NCBI RefSeq assembly: GCF_009834345.1
Contig: NZ_CP035042.1
Coordinates: 2,542,001-2,606,000 of the forward strand
Direction of reading: 5' to 3'
Source: Billgrantia tianxiuensis
GTDB taxonomy: Bacteria > Pseudomonadota > Gammaproteobacteria > Pseudomonadales > Halomonadaceae
Length of the DNA stretch: 64,000 nucleotides
The notes beneath the pieces are model-generated. The model ran no database searches, was not told the origin of the DNA, and saw only the letters and a list, made by a program, of their open reading frames with translations. This document shows positions 42,658 through 52,988 of the stretch, in pieces (the first letter of the stretch is position 1; every line of letters begins with the position of its first letter). The position numbers and the translations under genes were made by a program.

Positions 42658-43347
42658 TCAGGCGGCGCCGGTTTCGCTGCGCCCCTGCAGATTGCGGTGC
42701 AGGATGGAGTGGAACTCCTCGGCGAAGTCTTCGTACTTGCCCAGCAGCCGATCGGACTCGGACGACAGGCGGTTGTAGAAGATGACCGCGGGGATGGCGG
42801 CGAACAGGCCCATGGCGGTGGCGATCAACGCCTCGGCGATCCAGGGCGCCACAGTGGCCAGCGTTGCCTGCTGTGCCATCGAGAGCGACTGGAACGAGCC
42901 CATGATGCCCCACACGGTACCGAACAGGCCGATATAGGGGCTCGCCGAGGCTACCGTGGCGAGAAACACCAGATGCATGGTCAGGCGCTCCTCCTCCCGC
43001 GACCAGGCCACGCGCATGCTGCGCTGGACGCCGTCAAGGATGGCATCGGCACTCTTGGTCTTGGCCATCAAGCGATTGAATTCGCGGAATCCGGCACGGA
43101 AGACATGCTCGGCGCCCTGGGTTTCCTGCTCCGAAGGGGTCTCGCGATAGAGTTCGTTGAGATCGACACCGGACCAGAAGCGCTCCTCGAAGGTTTGATG
43201 CGCGGCACGTGCCCGGCGCATCACGAAGGTACGCTGGAAAATCACCACCCAGGAGAGAATCGAGCCTATCACCAGGATCAGCATGACCAGCTGCACCACG
43301 GTGCTGGCGCTCATGATCAGGTGCGGTATTGACATGGAGTCGTTCAC
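42658..43347 (-). CDS. tolQ: Tol-Pal system protein TolQ
   Basis: A 229-residue MotA/TolQ/ExbB channel protein with three membrane helices: about 17-37, and two after the cytoplasmic loop, in the region ASASPYIGLFGTVWGIM and WIAEALIATAMGLFAAIPAV, which carries the conserved Thr/Ala face of the motor. Starts 23 bases after ybgC. Confidence 0.96.
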   Translation of the reverse strand: MNDSMSIPHLIMSASTVVQLVMLILVIGSILSWVVIFQRTFVMRRARAAHQTFEERFWSGVDLNELYRETPSEQETQGAEHVFRAGFREFNRLMAKTKSADAILDGVQRSMRVAWSREEERLTMHLVFLATVASASPYIGLFGTVWGIMGSFQSLSMAQQATLATVAPWIAEALIATAMGLFAAIPAVIFYNRLSSESDRLLGKYEDFAEEFHSILHRNLQGRSETGAA

Positions 43348-43370
43348 GGGCTTCCTCGCTGATCTTGCAG

Positions 43371-43766
43371 TTAACCGTTAAGAACCGCGGCGAGTGCCGG
43401 CGGCCAGGGTGTGGGTTTGAGACGAACGGCATCCAGACAGGCGATGTCGACCCTCGCCTCGCATAAGGGTTCCCCGTCACGCATCACTATCTGCACGAAA
43501 CTCAACCGGCAGCGCCCATACGACAGGACGGCTGCCGAGACGTTAAGCTCATCGTCGAGGCGGGCGGGCTTGGCATAGCGACACTCCAGCCGATGCACGA
43601 CCAGTTGGATACCGGCTTCGAGCAGCTCGCGCTGGGTGAAACCGTGATGGCGCAGCCACTCGCTGCGTGCCCGCTCCATGTACTTGAGGTAATTGACGTA
43701 ATAAACGATGCCCCCGGCATCGGTATCCTCGATGTAGACACGCAGCGGCAGGAGAAAATCACTCAC
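43371..43766 (-). CDS. ybgC: acyl-CoA thioesterase YbgC
   Basis: A 131-residue hotdog-fold thioesterase of the Tol-Pal cluster with the catalytic aspartate in [20 protein letters not shown] (Asp16). Acts on short acyl-CoAs or acyl-ACP; its link to Tol is genetic. Overlaps the ruvB stop by 4 bases. Confidence 0.94.
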   Translation of the reverse strand: MSDFLLPLRVYIEDTDAGGIVYYVNYLKYMERARSEWLRHHGFTQRELLEAGIQLVVHRLECRYAKPARLDDELNVSAAVLSYGRCRLSFVQIVMRDGEPLCEARVDIACLDAVRLKPTPWPPALAAVLNG

Positions 43767-44809
43767 TGACGCACCTCGCCGCTCGCATCCAGGGCCTGCT
43801 CATGGGGCACCAGACCGAAATGCTGCCACGCCTGGCGAGTCACCACCCGCCCGCGTGCGGTACGCATCATCAGCCCCTGCTGAATCAGGTAGGGCTCGAT
43901 CACGTCCTCGATAGTATCGCGCTCCTCACCGATTGCCGCTGCCAGCGAGTCGATGCCCACCGGCCCCCCGTCGAACTTCTCGATCATGGCCAACAGCAGG
44001 CGGCGGTCCATGTGGTCGAGCCCATGATGGTCCACATGCAGCATATTCAACGCCTGATCGGCAATGGCGGCATCCACCTTGCCATCGGCGCGCACCTGAG
44101 CGAAGTCGCGCACCCGCCGTAGCAGGCGGTTGGCGATGCGCGGGGTGCCACGCGAACGCCGCGCCACCTCACGGGCGCCCTCACGGTCCGCCTCTACGCC
44201 GAGCAGCCGCGCCGAGCGCGCGACGATCTCGGTCAACTCCTCGATGTCGTAGAATTCCAGGCGCTGGACGATGCCGAAGCGGTCGCGCAGCGGCGAAGTG
44301 AGCAGGCCGGCACGCGTGGTGGCGCCCACCAGGGTGAAAGGCGGCAGGTCGAGCTTGATCGAGCGCGCCGCCGGTCCCTCGCCGATGACGATGTCGAGCT
44401 GGAAGTCCTCCATGGCGGGATAGAGGATTTCCTCGACAACCGGAGAGAGACGATGGATTTCGTCGATGAACAGCACGTCGCCCGGCTGCAGGTTGGTGAG
44501 CATGGCGGCGAGATCACCGGCACGCTCGAGCACCGGACCGGAGGTGGACTTGAGCCCCACCCCCATCTCGGCAGCAATGATATTGGCAAGCGTGGTCTTG
44601 CCCAGCCCGGGAGGACCGAACACCAGGGTATGGTCGAGACTCTCGTCACGCCCACGTGCTGCACTGATGAATATTTCCAGCTGCTCGCGCACGCGGGGCT
44701 GGCCGATATATTCGGCTAGCCGCTTGGGACGGATCGCGTGATCGACGCGATTTTCGCCCTCGCGCTCGTCGGCGGCGATCAAGCGGTCATTGTGCATCAT
44801 GTCGAACAC
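43763..44809 (-). CDS. ruvB: Holliday junction branch migration ATPase RuvB
   Basis: A 348-residue AAA+ helicase motor. Walker [10 protein letters not shown] (65-73), Walker [10 protein letters not shown] (113-121), arginine finger region PLRDRFG, and a C-terminal winged helix. Works with RuvA and RuvC on four-way junctions. Lies 95 bases after ruvA and overlaps ybgC by 4 bases. Confidence 0.97.
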   Translation of the reverse strand: MFDMMHNDRLIAADEREGENRVDHAIRPKRLAEYIGQPRVREQLEIFISAARGRDESLDHTLVFGPPGLGKTTLANIIAAEMGVGLKSTSGPVLERAGDLAAMLTNLQPGDVLFIDEIHRLSPVVEEILYPAMEDFQLDIVIGEGPAARSIKLDLPPFTLVGATTRAGLLTSPLRDRFGIVQRLEFYDIEELTEIVARSARLLGVEADREGAREVARRSRGTPRIANRLLRRVRDFAQVRADGKVDAAIADQALNMLHVDHHGLDHMDRRLLLAMIEKFDGGPVGIDSLAAAIGEERDTIEDVIEPYLIQQGLMMRTARGRVVTRQAWQHFGLVPHEQALDASGEVRQ

Positions 44810-44904
44810 TCGCGGCGTTCATGAAACATCCAGGGTAGCGGTCACTGTTTCAGCGGACAGGACGGTACGGGTGACTGGCCGGTCACGACAATGCATGACA
44901 CGAC

Positions 44905-45517
44905 CTAGCCGGCCATACGCCTGGTCAGGGCGGCCTTGATCAGAGCTTCGGTCGACAGGCCCTCTTCCAGCCCGAGAGCATCTTCGCCGCCTCGGTGGGC
45001 TTGTAGCCCAGACTGACCAGCGCTGCCTCGGCATCCGCCAGCGGATCCTGCCGTTCCCGAGCCTCGCTGGCCGGCGCCATAGCACCGGCAAGATCGGTCG
45101 CACCAGGGTGCTCCCAGTGCGGAAAGCGATCCCGCATCTCGATGATCAAGCGTTCGGCGGTCTTCTTGCCGACCCGGGCAGACGGGTGAGCGACTTGGCG
45201 TCGTCCTCCATCACGCAGCGGATGAACGCCGTCTCGTCCATGCCGGACAGAATCGCCAGGGCCAGCTTGGGACCGACTCCATTGACCTTGATCAGCGCAC
45301 GGAACAACGCCCGCTCCTGCTCACGCGCGAAGCCGAACAGCAGATGGGCGTCCTCGCGCACGGTGAGGTGCGTATAGAGGGAGACGGGCTCCCCCGCCCC
45401 AGGCAGCGCCACCAGGGTCGTCATCGAGGCTTCGAGTTCGTAGCCGACACCGGCCACGTCCACCACCAACCAGGGCGGCTGCTTCTCGAGCAGGGTGCCA
45501 CGCAAGCGTCCGATCAT
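44905..45517 (-). CDS. ruvA: Holliday junction protein RuvA, two apparent frameshifts
   Basis: Corrected length is 204 residues (E. coli 203). N-terminal OB fold ([12 protein letters not shown]), helix-hairpin-helix motifs including [14 protein letters not shown] and [16 protein letters not shown], and a C-terminal RuvB-binding domain ending [13 protein letters not shown]. The frame breaks at the C run 45173-45175, inside the second hairpin motif, and at 44971-44973. One base at each joins three frames into the family sequence with stop at 44905-44907. A 15-bp imperfect tandem repeat lies just upstream of the start. Confidence 0.92.
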
Positions 45518-45529
45518 GGCGACTTACAG

Positions 45530-45559
45530 TCCCATTCCGATAAATCCCGTTCCGAAATA
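45530..45559. repeat. 15-bp imperfect tandem duplication upstream of ruvA
   Basis: Units at 45530-45544 and 45545-45559 share TCCC-TTCCGA with about four mismatches. It begins 13 bases upstream of the ruvA start codon, covering the expected ribosome-binding region. Confidence 0.45.
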
Positions 45560-45671
45560 CGTCCAGGCCGAAGGCCCCTTCCTGGCGCCACTATACTGGT
45601 CGCTCAAGCGGCTGACCAGCCCATGGTAAACGGTGTTCGAGAATTATTTTGCCCAGGCCGCCGACCCGCCA

Positions 45672-46211
45672 TCAAGGGCGGTAATCACGCCAGGAGCCGC
45701 CTCGGCGTCGCGTGCGATGCCCGCCGAAACTGCCCTGGGTCAGCAGCCCGAGCCTGGCGTGGGCGTGGGTCAGGGCAATGGCGAGTGCGTCTGCGGCATC
45801 GGCCTGGGGAGAGCCGTCCAGCCCCAGAACCGCCACCACCATGTGCTGCACCTGAGCCTTGGTCGCCCCACCGCTGCCGGTTACCGCCTGCTTGATCTGA
45901 CGCGGCCCGTATTCGTGCACGGCCAGGCCGTGATTGGCGGCGCAGACGATGGCCGCTCCACGCGCCTGGCCGAGCTTGAGCGCGGAGTCCGGATTCTTCG
46001 ACATGAATACCTGCTCAATGGCCACTTCACCCGGGCGATACTCACCGATCAACTCGGCGATACCCGCATAGATGCGCGCCAGGCGCTGCGGCAAGTCAGC
46101 GTCCTGCAGGCGAATGCAGCCACTGGCCACATAGCGTGGTTGAGGCGTAGTGACATCGAGCACGCCGTAGCCGGTAATGCGCGAGCCGGGATCGATGCCG
46201 AGGATCAGCAC
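45672..46211 (-). CDS. ruvC: crossover junction endodeoxyribonuclease RuvC
   Basis: Resolves Holliday junctions by paired nicks. The 179-residue product has the catalytic Asp7 in LILGIDPGS, the acidic residue in [11 protein letters not shown] and the C-terminal pair in [16 protein letters not shown]. The start is GTG 46211 with GGGAG upstream; the longer frame from 46259 adds non-family sequence. The gene precedes ruvA but with a 154-bp gap. yebC, often between aspS and ruvC, is absent. Confidence 0.95.
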   Translation of the reverse strand: MLILGIDPGSRITGYGVLDVTTPQPRYVASGCIRLQDADLPQRLARIYAGIAELIGEYRPGEVAIEQVFMSKNPDSALKLGQARGAAIVCAANHGLAVHEYGPRQIKQAVTGSGGATKAQVQHMVVAVLGLDGSPQADAADALAIALTHAHARLGLLTQGSFGGHRTRRRGGSWRDYRP

Positions 46212-46273
46212 GCCAGGCTCTCCCGCTCGTGAGCGACCGACACGCACCCGGCATGGCATCGCTGGAAGCGTCG

Positions 46274-46304
46274 TGAAACCGGCGCCACATGGGCGCCGGT
46301 TTCA
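46274..46304 (-). terminator. hairpin between aspS and ruvC
   Basis: A 13-bp perfect inverted repeat (46274-46286 with 46292-46304, 5-base loop) lies 25 bases past the aspS stop. No U-tract follows on the minus strand, so it may attenuate rather than stop transcription into ruvC. Confidence 0.5.
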
Positions 46305-46329
46305 TTCATCGCATAGCTGGCTGGCGTAC

Positions 46330-48108
46330 TCACTCCTGCCCTTCCGACTTGACCTTCTGGCGCAGACGAATGTTGAGTTCGCGCAGTTGGTCGCCGCTCA
46401 CCTCGCCCGGTGCGTCGGTCATCAGACAGGCCGCACTCTGGGTCTTGGGGAAAGCGATCACTTCACGGATGGTGCGCGCACCGGCCATCAGCATCACCAG
46501 GCGGTCGAGACCGAAGGCCAGGCCGCCGTGGGGCGGCGCACCATAGTGCAGGGCGTCGAGCAGGAAGCCGAACTTCTCGCGGGCCTCCTCCTCGCCGATG
46601 CCGAGGATCTCGAAGACGGTGCTCTGCATCTGCTGGTCGTGGATACGGATCGAGCCGCCACCCAGTTCGGTACCGTTGAGCACCATGTCGTAGGCCCGCG
46701 AGAGCGCCGCGGCCGGGTTGGCCTTGAGCTCCTCGGGGCTGCACGAGGGCGAGGTGAACGGGTGATGCAGCGGGCTCAGGCGACCGTTGTCATCGGCTTC
46801 GAACATGGGGAAGTCGACCACCCACAGCGGCGCCCAGTCACGGGTATAGAGGTTGAGGTCCTCACCCAGCTTGACCCGCAGCGCACCCAGCGCCTCGTTG
46901 ACGATGCGCGCCTTGTCGGCGCCGAAGAAGACGATGTCGCCATCCTCCGCACCGATGCGGTCGAGCAACTCCTCGATCACGTTCTCCATGAACTTGACGA
47001 TCGGCGACTGCAGGCCCTCGAGGCCCTTGGCGCGCTCGTTGACCTTGATCCAGGCCAGACCCTTGGCGCCGTAGATGCCGACGAACTTGGTGTAGTCGTC
47101 AATCACCTTGCGCGACATGCTGGCCCCGCCCGGCACCTTGAGTGCCGCCACGCGACCGTCGGCGGCATTGGCCGGGCCGGAGAATACCTGGAAGTCGACC
47201 TGCTTCATCAGGTCGTCGACATCGACCAGCATCAGCGGAATACGCAGGTCAGGCTTGTCGGAGCCGTAGCGGTCCATGGCGTCGGCCCAGGTCATGCGCG
47301 GGAACGCCGGCAGCTCGACGTCGAGCACGTCCTGGAACAGCTCGCGGATCATGGACTCGGTGACGCCCATGATGTCCTCCTCCTCGACGAAGGAGGCCTC
47401 GATGTCGATCTGGGTGAACTCCGGCTGACGGTCGGCGCGCAGGTCCTCGTCGCGGAAGCACTTGGCGATCTGGTAGTAGCGGTCGAAGCCGGCCACCATC
47501 AGCAGCTGCTTGAACAGCTGGGGCGACTGCGGCAGGGCGAAGAAGCTGCCCGGATGGGTACGGCTGGGCACCAGGTAGTCGCGCGCGCCCTCCGGCGTGG
47601 CGCGGGTCAGCACCGGCGTCTCGATGTCGAGGAAGCCCTGCCCTTCGAGGAAGGCACGCACGTGGTGGGAAATGCGCGAGCGCAGGCGCAGCTTCTCGAT
47701 CATCTCCGGGCGGCGCAGGTCGATGTAGCGATGCTTGAGGCGCACCTCCTCGCCCACCTTGCCATGTTCGTCGAGCTGGAACGGCGGTGTGGCCGCCGTG
47801 TTCAGCACTTCGACATCCTTGGCCAGCACTTCGACCATCCCGGTGGGCATCTTGGGGTTCTGGGTGCCTTCGGGGCGCAGCCGCACGCGACCGGAGACGC
47901 GCAGCACATACTCGCTGCGCGCGCGGTCGGCCGTGGCGAAGGCCTCGGCGGTGTCGGGGTCGACCACGACCTGGGCGATGCCGTCGCGATCGCGCATGTC
48001 GAGGAAGATCACACCGCCGTGGTCACGGCGACGGTGAACCCAGCCGCACAGGGTGACCGTCTGGTCCACCAAGGTCTCGTTTAGCTGGCCGCAATAATGG
48101 CTGCGCAT
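46330..48108 (-). CDS. aspS: aspartyl-tRNA synthetase
   Basis: A 592-residue bacterial-type class II synthetase: N-terminal OB anticodon-binding domain (1 to about 110, [20 protein letters not shown]), class II motif 2 ([22 protein letters not shown] region), the bacterial GAD insertion (about 290-420) and motif 3 ([12 protein letters not shown]). Intact frame. Starts 54 bases after fmdB and heads the ruv block. Confidence 0.97.
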   Translation of the reverse strand: MRSHYCGQLNETLVDQTVTLCGWVHRRRDHGGVIFLDMRDRDGIAQVVVDPDTAEAFATADRARSEYVLRVSGRVRLRPEGTQNPKMPTGMVEVLAKDVEVLNTAATPPFQLDEHGKVGEEVRLKHRYIDLRRPEMIEKLRLRSRISHHVRAFLEGQGFLDIETPVLTRATPEGARDYLVPSRTHPGSFFALPQSPQLFKQLLMVAGFDRYYQIAKCFRDEDLRADRQPEFTQIDIEASFVEEEDIMGVTESMIRELFQDVLDVELPAFPRMTWADAMDRYGSDKPDLRIPLMLVDVDDLMKQVDFQVFSGPANAADGRVAALKVPGGASMSRKVIDDYTKFVGIYGAKGLAWIKVNERAKGLEGLQSPIVKFMENVIEELLDRIGAEDGDIVFFGADKARIVNEALGALRVKLGEDLNLYTRDWAPLWVVDFPMFEADDNGRLSPLHHPFTSPSCSPEELKANPAAALSRAYDMVLNGTELGGGSIRIHDQQMQSTVFEILGIGEEEAREKFGFLLDALHYGAPPHGGLAFGLDRLVMLMAGARTIREVIAFPKTQSAACLMTDAPGEVSGDQLRELNIRLRQKVKSEGQE

Positions 48109-48162
48109 GTCGTATCCTGTTTCGTTAAGCGTTGTCTGTGAAATGGTCGGTATGGGTCACGG

Positions 48163-48435
48163 TCAGGCCGCGGCGCCGTCCTTCGCCGGCGCCTTGCTCT
48201 GCTTGCCTTCTCCGCCACCGCTCGCCGAGTCGCCGGCCAGGTTTTTCTTGCTGCCGGACTTGAAGTCGGTTTCGTACCAGCCGCCACCGGCCAGACGGAA
48301 GCCCGCGGCAGACACCAGGCGGCCGAGCTCGGGCGCTTCGCAGGCGGGGCAATCGGTCAGGGGGGCGGCGCTGAGCTTCTGGAGCTTCTCCAGTCGATGG
48401 CCGCAGGCCTTGCACTGATATTCATAGATGGGCAT
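48163..48435 (-). CDS. FmdB-family zinc ribbon protein
   Basis: A 90-residue protein with a rubredoxin-like zinc knuckle pair, Cys8-x2-Cys11 and Cys29-x2-Cys32, in MPIYEYQCKACGHR and LTDCPACE, then a Gly/Ser/Lys-rich tail. This small family commonly precedes aspS in gammaproteobacteria; function is not established, with regulation suggested by name. A promoter lies about 90 bases upstream. Confidence 0.9.
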   Translation of the reverse strand: MPIYEYQCKACGHRLEKLQKLSAAPLTDCPACEAPELGRLVSAAGFRLAGGGWYETDFKSGSKKNLAGDSASGGGEGKQSKAPAKDGAAA

Positions 48436-48525
48436 GGTTCAATTCACTCCTGATTCGACAGCGCGCAACCAACGGCGATATAGGGTCGAGCGGTGCACTT
48501 TCCAAGCCTGCCGTGAAAGCCCGAT

Positions 48526-48554
48526 AGTATAACGTGCCTGGCATGGCCTGTCCC
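48526..48554 (-). promoter_or_regulatory. promoter of the fmdB-aspS block
   Basis: On the minus strand GGGACA (48554-48549) and TATACT (48531-48526) are separated by 17 bp, with the -10 ending 91 bases before the fmdB start. Confidence 0.5.
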
Positions 48555-48589
48555 GGCCTTGCCACGGCGACAGCACAAGGAAAACCAGC

Positions 48590-49536
48590 ATGAAAGCCGT
48601 GATACTCGATGCCGCCAGCCTGGGGCCCGATATCGACCTTTCCGCCATCCGGGAACAGGTCGACGATCTCGAAGTCCACCAGGCCAGCACGACCGAGCAG
48701 AGTCGCGAGCGCCTGGTCGGCGCCCAGGTAGCCATCGTCAACAAGGTAGTGCTCGATGCCACTACCCTCGAGGCGCTGCCTGAGCTCAAGCTGATCTGCG
48801 TGCTGGCCACCGGCACCAACAACATCGACATGACCACCGCCGAGCGCCTGGGCATCGAGGTGCGCAACGTCACGGCCTATGGCACCGCCAGCGTGGCCCA
48901 GCACACGTTGATGTTGATCCTGGCCCTGGCCAATCGCCTGCCGCTCTACCAGCGCGACGTGGCGGCCGGACGCTGGAACGAGAGCCCTTTCTTCTGCCTG
49001 ATGGACCACGGCACGCTGCAGCTCGAAGGCAAGCATCTGGTCATCGTCGGCCAGGGCGAGCTGGGCAGCCGCGTCGGCGCCCTCGGCGAAGCCCTGGGCA
49101 TGCGTGTGAGCTTCGCCGCCCGCCCCGGTAACGAAGCCGCCGACAGCCGTCCCGGCATCGCCGAACTCGCCCCCGAAGCCGACGTCATCAGCCTGCACTG
49201 CCCGCTCACCGACGCCACTCGCCACCTGATCGGCACCGAGCGGTTGGCGACCCTCAAGCCCGATGCCCTGCTGGTGAACTGCGCCCGCGGGGGATCATCG
49301 ACGAAGATGCTGCACTTGCCGCGCTGCGAGAGGGGCGGCTCGGCGGTCTCGGCGTCGACGTGCTGCCGGCGGAGCCGCCGCGTGACGGCCATCCCCTGCT
49401 AGACGCCCTGAGCGAGCCCTTGAACCTGATCGTGACCCCGCACAACGCCTGGATCACCCCTGAAGCACGCCAGCGTATCGTGGCACTGACCAGCGACAAC
49501 TTGCGCCGCTGGAAGGCCCAGCGGGACGGAGCATGA
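48590..49536 (+). CDS. D-2-hydroxyacid dehydrogenase (hydroxypyruvate/glycerate type), one apparent frameshift
   Basis: The corrected 315-residue NAD(P)H enzyme shows the Rossmann loop GQGELGSRVG, catalytic Arg in NCARGGIIDEDAL, a Glu and the His of TPHNAW. Closest in feel to HprA-like glycerate/hydroxypyruvate reductases; 2-ketogluconate or phosphoglycerate-type substrates are not excluded. The frame breaks at the G run 49289-49293, exactly at NCARGG-IIDE, and one G restores it. The stop (49534-49536) overlaps the PfkB start by ATGA, so the three genes 48590-51402 form an operon. Confidence 0.85.
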
Positions 49537-50443
49537 CCATGCTGCATAACTCCATGCTTCACAACCTCGGCTCGATCAACCTCGACCACTTCTATCGGGT
49601 ACCGCACCTGGTCCACCCCGGCGAGACGCTGGCCAGCCGCAGCTATCAGGTCGGCCTCGGTGGCAAGGGCGCCAATCAGTCACTGGCCATGGCCCTGGCC
49701 GGCGGCCAGGTGTGCCACTGGGGCCGGCTGGGCCGCCAGGACGGCTGGGCTCGCGACCGGCTGGCCCGAGCCGGCGTCGACGTCACTTATGTCGAACTGG
49801 TGGACGAGCCCAGCGGCCATGCCATCATCCAGGTCGATGACCACGGCGAGAACGCCATCATTCTCTGTCCGGGGGCCAATCACGGTTTCACCCGCCACCA
49901 CCGCGAAGCACTGTGCGAGACGGCCAAGCCCGGCGACTGGCTACTGGTGCAGAATGAGTGCAACGCCTTGCCCGAGCTGCTCGAATGCGCACGCCAGCAA
50001 GGGCTCGCCATTGCCTTCAATCCCGCACCGATGAGCGACACGGTACTGGCACTGCCGCTGGAAGCCTGCCAACTACTGTTCGTCAACCGCGGCGAGGCCG
50101 CCTGGCTCGCCGGCCTACCCGAGACGAGCGACGCTCGTGTGCTGCTGGAAGGCTTGCACGAGCGACTGCCGAATACAGCAACGGTGCTGACCCTTGGTAG
50201 CGAAGGCGCCTGGTATCAGTCCGGCAGCGAACGTCACTTCCAGCCCGCACTGCCGGTGGAGCCGGTGGATACCACTGGCGCCGGCGATACTTTCATCGGC
50301 TACTTCATGGCGGCACTGCAAGAGCAGCGCTCCCTCCCCAATGCCTGGCGTTCGCCGCTCATGCCGCGGCGCTCGGCGTACAACGCCCCGGCGCCGCCGA
50401 CAGCATCCCGTCGCGAGACGAGGTCGAGCGGTTTCTAAACTGA
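49533..50443 (+). CDS. PfkB-family carbohydrate kinase (ribokinase-like), one apparent frameshift
   Basis: The corrected 303-residue kinase has the PfkB signature pair: VGLGGKGANQSLAMAL near the N-terminus and DTTGAGDTFIGYF (catalytic Asp in GAGD). Resemblance to ribokinase and the next gene, a nucleoside hydrolase that releases ribose, point to ribose phosphorylation. The frame breaks at the CC 50344-50345; one C gives ALAFAAHAAALGVQRPGAADS and a stop at 50441-50443. Start options are ATG 49533, 49539 and 49554, the last two within a 15-bp imperfect duplication encoding M-L-H-N twice. Confidence 0.82.
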
Positions 50444-50460
50444 CACCCCAAGGAGGCAAC

Positions 50461-51402
50461 GTGTCGCATTCGATCATCTTCGATACCGACCCCGGCGTCG
50501 ACGACGCCCAGGCCATCGCCATCGCCCTGCGTCATCCCGACATTGAGCTGCTCGGCTTGACCACCACCTACGGCAACGTCGACATCGAGACCGCCACCCA
50601 CAACGCCCTGCTGTTGAGCGAGCTGGCAGGCCGCGACATTCCCGTTGCCCAGGGTGCCGCCGGCCCCATGGTCAAGCCGCGCCACCCGGCGCCGGCCCAT
50701 ATTCATGGTGCCAATGGCCTGGGCAACATCGAGCTGCCCGAAGTGAAGGGGAAGAAAGATCCGCGCAGCGCCGCACAGTTCATCGTCGATACGGTCAACG
50801 CCCGTCCCGGCGAGGTCACGCTGGTCGCGGTCGGCCCGGTAGGCAACCTGGCTGCCGCCCTGCAGCTCGACCCGGCGCTCACCGAGAAGGTCAAGCGCGT
50901 GGTGATCATGGGCGGCTCGATCCGCGAGGGTGGCAACGTCACCCCGGTAGCCGAAGCCAACATGTTCAATGATCCTCATGCCGCCCAGCGCGTGCTCACC
51001 GCCGGCTGGCCGCTGACCCTGGTGGGGCTCGACGTTACCCACCGCTGCGTGCTCAGCCAGGCGCACATGCAGCGCATCGAAGCGGGCCAGGGCGAGCTGG
51101 GCAAGGTGCTGGCCGGCAGCTACGCCTTCTATCGCGACTTCTATCGCGAATTCCTCGGCATCGACGGCTGCTGCCCACACGACAGCTGCGCGCTGGCCTG
51201 GCTGCTGCGTCCGGAGCTGTTCACCACTGCGCCGGGGCACCTGTCTGTCGTCACCGAGGGCATCGCCGAGGGCCAGACCCTGTTCGCCCCCGAGGGGCGC
51301 GGCTTCATTCAGGATCGCTGGTCACAGACACCCTTGGCGGAAGTGTGCCTCGAGGTGGACGGCGAGGCCGTGGTGGAATGGATTGCCGACACCCTCGGCT
51401 AG
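50461..51402 (+). CDS. ribonucleoside hydrolase (IUNH family)
   Basis: Cleaves the N-glycosidic bond of nucleosides to base and ribose. The 313-residue protein has the calcium-binding signature DTDPGVDDA (8-16), VGPVGNLA, and the C-terminal HDSCALAW. GTG 50461 follows AAGGAGG; the longer frame upstream is PfkB shadow. Substrate preference (purine, pyrimidine or mixed) cannot be set from sequence. Forms an operon with the upstream kinase and hydroxyacid dehydrogenase. Confidence 0.93.
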   Translation: MSHSIIFDTDPGVDDAQAIAIALRHPDIELLGLTTTYGNVDIETATHNALLLSELAGRDIPVAQGAAGPMVKPRHPAPAHIHGANGLGNIELPEVKGKKDPRSAAQFIVDTVNARPGEVTLVAVGPVGNLAAALQLDPALTEKVKRVVIMGGSIREGGNVTPVAEANMFNDPHAAQRVLTAGWPLTLVGLDVTHRCVLSQAHMQRIEAGQGELGKVLAGSYAFYRDFYREFLGIDGCCPHDSCALAWLLRPELFTTAPGHLSVVTEGIAEGQTLFAPEGRGFIQDRWSQTPLAEVCLEVDGEAVVEWIADTLG

Positions 51403-51414
51403 GCTTCCTCGGCA

Positions 51415-51687
51415 TTAGAGACAAACGAAATTGTCCGGGTCGTGACACTCCAGCGCTTCCAGCTCGACGTGCGTGACCCGGGCATTCGGCGGCCCTTGCC
51501 ACAGCCAGTTGGCGACCTGATTGACCGCCTCGCCGTCGCCGCACAACATCACCTCCACCTGGCCATCGGCCAGATTCTTGGCGTAGCCGGTCAGGCCATG
51601 CTGCAGCGCCTGCTCCTGCACTGCACGGCGATACCACACACCCTGTACCTTGCCGGCCACCAGGGCCTTCACACAGCGTTTGCTCAT
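51415..51687 (-). CDS. acyP: acylphosphatase
   Basis: A 90-residue enzyme that hydrolyses acyl phosphates, with KVQGVWYR (13-20, catalytic Arg20) and GYAKNLADGQVEV (34-46, Asn38). ATG 51687 follows GAGGAGG. The frame stays open 201 bases upstream without homology. Convergent with the nucleoside hydrolase (12-bp gap). Confidence 0.94.
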   Translation of the reverse strand: MSKRCVKALVAGKVQGVWYRRAVQEQALQHGLTGYAKNLADGQVEVMLCGDGEAVNQVANWLWQGPPNARVTHVELEALECHDPDNFVCL

Positions 51688-51914
51688 TCGTCCTCCTCGC
51701 CTCGTCAGTTCCGAGCCCGCGTCTCGCGTCAAGTCGGCTTGGCGCGCTGCCATCAACGCACCGATATCCAGGCACGATTCCAGTCGGGCCTGCAAATGCT
51801 CTAATCTTGATAATAGGGATGCGGCCTCGCCACAAGCAACGGCCGCCCCAACGGAAGCGGTGCCACCCACTGCGCTCCACCACAACAAAGCATCCTCACA
51901 AGGGAGATAACGCC

Positions 51915-52952
51915 ATGCGGGTCTTCGATCACCCCGAGTTCGACCACCATCAGCAAATTGTCTTCGGCTGCGATGAAGCCAGCGGACTTCGAGCCATCAT
52001 CGCCATTCACGACACCCGCCGCGGCCCTGCCCTGGGCGGCCTGCGCATCTACCCCTATGCCGACGAGGACGACGCCCTCACCGACGTGCTGCGCCTGTCC
52101 CGCGGCATGACCTACAAATCGGCCCTGGCCGACCTGCCCCTCGGTGGCGGCAAGGCGGTCATCATCGCCAACCCGCGCACCGACAAGACCCCCGCGCTGC
52201 TGCGCGCCATGGGCCGGCTCGTCGAATCGTTGGGCGGACGCTACATCACCGCTGAAGACTCCGGTAGCGGCGAAGAAGACATGCGGCTGATTCGGGAGGA
52301 GACCCGTCACGTCAGCGGCCTGGGCCATGACGGCGAATCCGGCGACCCCTCGCCCTTTACCGCCCATGGCGTGTTCTGCGCAATGAAGAGCGCCGTGCGA
52401 TATTGCTTCGGTCGCGACGACATGAAGGGACTGCGTGTGGCCATCCAAGGCGTCGGTCATGTCGGTGCCCACCTCGCCCGGGAGCTGCACGAGGCGGGCG
52501 CCCAACTGGTGCTGACCGATGTCGATCGAGATAGCCTTGGCCTGCTCAGCGATGAGCTGGGAGCATTGAGTGTCGCTCCCGAGGAAATCTTCGATGCCGA
52601 GGTCGACGTATTCGCCCCTTGCGCCATGGGCGCTGTGCTGACGGAAGGCGTAGCCGGGCGGCTCAGGGCCAGGGCGATCTGCGGTGCAGCCAACAACCAA
52701 CTGGCCACCCCCGTGGTCGCGGAACTGCTGCATCGGCGGGGGATCCTCTACACTCCCGACTATGTGGCCAACGCTGGCGGCGTCATCGAGGTGGAAGCCC
52801 AGCGTCACGAGAACTACGATCGCGATGCCGTGATGCGCCACGTGGAGCGGATCGCCGCGACGGTCGATGAGATCCTGGCCCGTGCCCAGGCACAGGACAC
52901 CAGCCCGGCTGGCATTGCCGATCAGTTGGCCAGAGAGAGACTGCAGGGCTGA
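51915..52952 (+). CDS. leucine/valine-type amino acid dehydrogenase
   Basis: A 345-residue Glu/Leu/Phe/Val dehydrogenase. Catalytic lysines Lys68 and Lys80 ([14 protein letters not shown]) match leucine dehydrogenase numbering, and the NAD loop is [13 protein letters not shown]-dependent oxidative deamination of branched-chain amino acids is most likely. ATG 51915 follows GGGAGAT. Convergent with yihY across a hairpin. Confidence 0.9.
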   Translation: MRVFDHPEFDHHQQIVFGCDEASGLRAIIAIHDTRRGPALGGLRIYPYADEDDALTDVLRLSRGMTYKSALADLPLGGGKAVIIANPRTDKTPALLRAMGRLVESLGGRYITAEDSGSGEEDMRLIREETRHVSGLGHDGESGDPSPFTAHGVFCAMKSAVRYCFGRDDMKGLRVAIQGVGHVGAHLARELHEAGAQLVLTDVDRDSLGLLSDELGALSVAPEEIFDAEVDVFAPCAMGAVLTEGVAGRLRARAICGAANNQLATPVVAELLHRRGILYTPDYVANAGGVIEVEAQRHENYDRDAVMRHVERIAATVDEILARAQAQDTSPAGIADQLARERLQG

Positions 52953-52958
52953 ACCCGG

Positions 52959-52983
52959 CGCCGGGCGGCATGCCCGCCCGGCG
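52959..52983. terminator. hairpin between leucine dehydrogenase and yihY genes
   Basis: A perfect 10-bp GC stem (52959-52968 with 52974-52983) with a 5-base loop fills the 36-bp convergent gap. No T-tract follows in either direction. Confidence 0.55.
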
Positions 52984-52988
52984 ACGAC

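Noticed and set aside
46177..48084. 635-residue plus-strand open frame
   Set aside because: Antisense shadow of aspS; composition (His/Gln/Val/Leu-rich) is typical of shadow translation.
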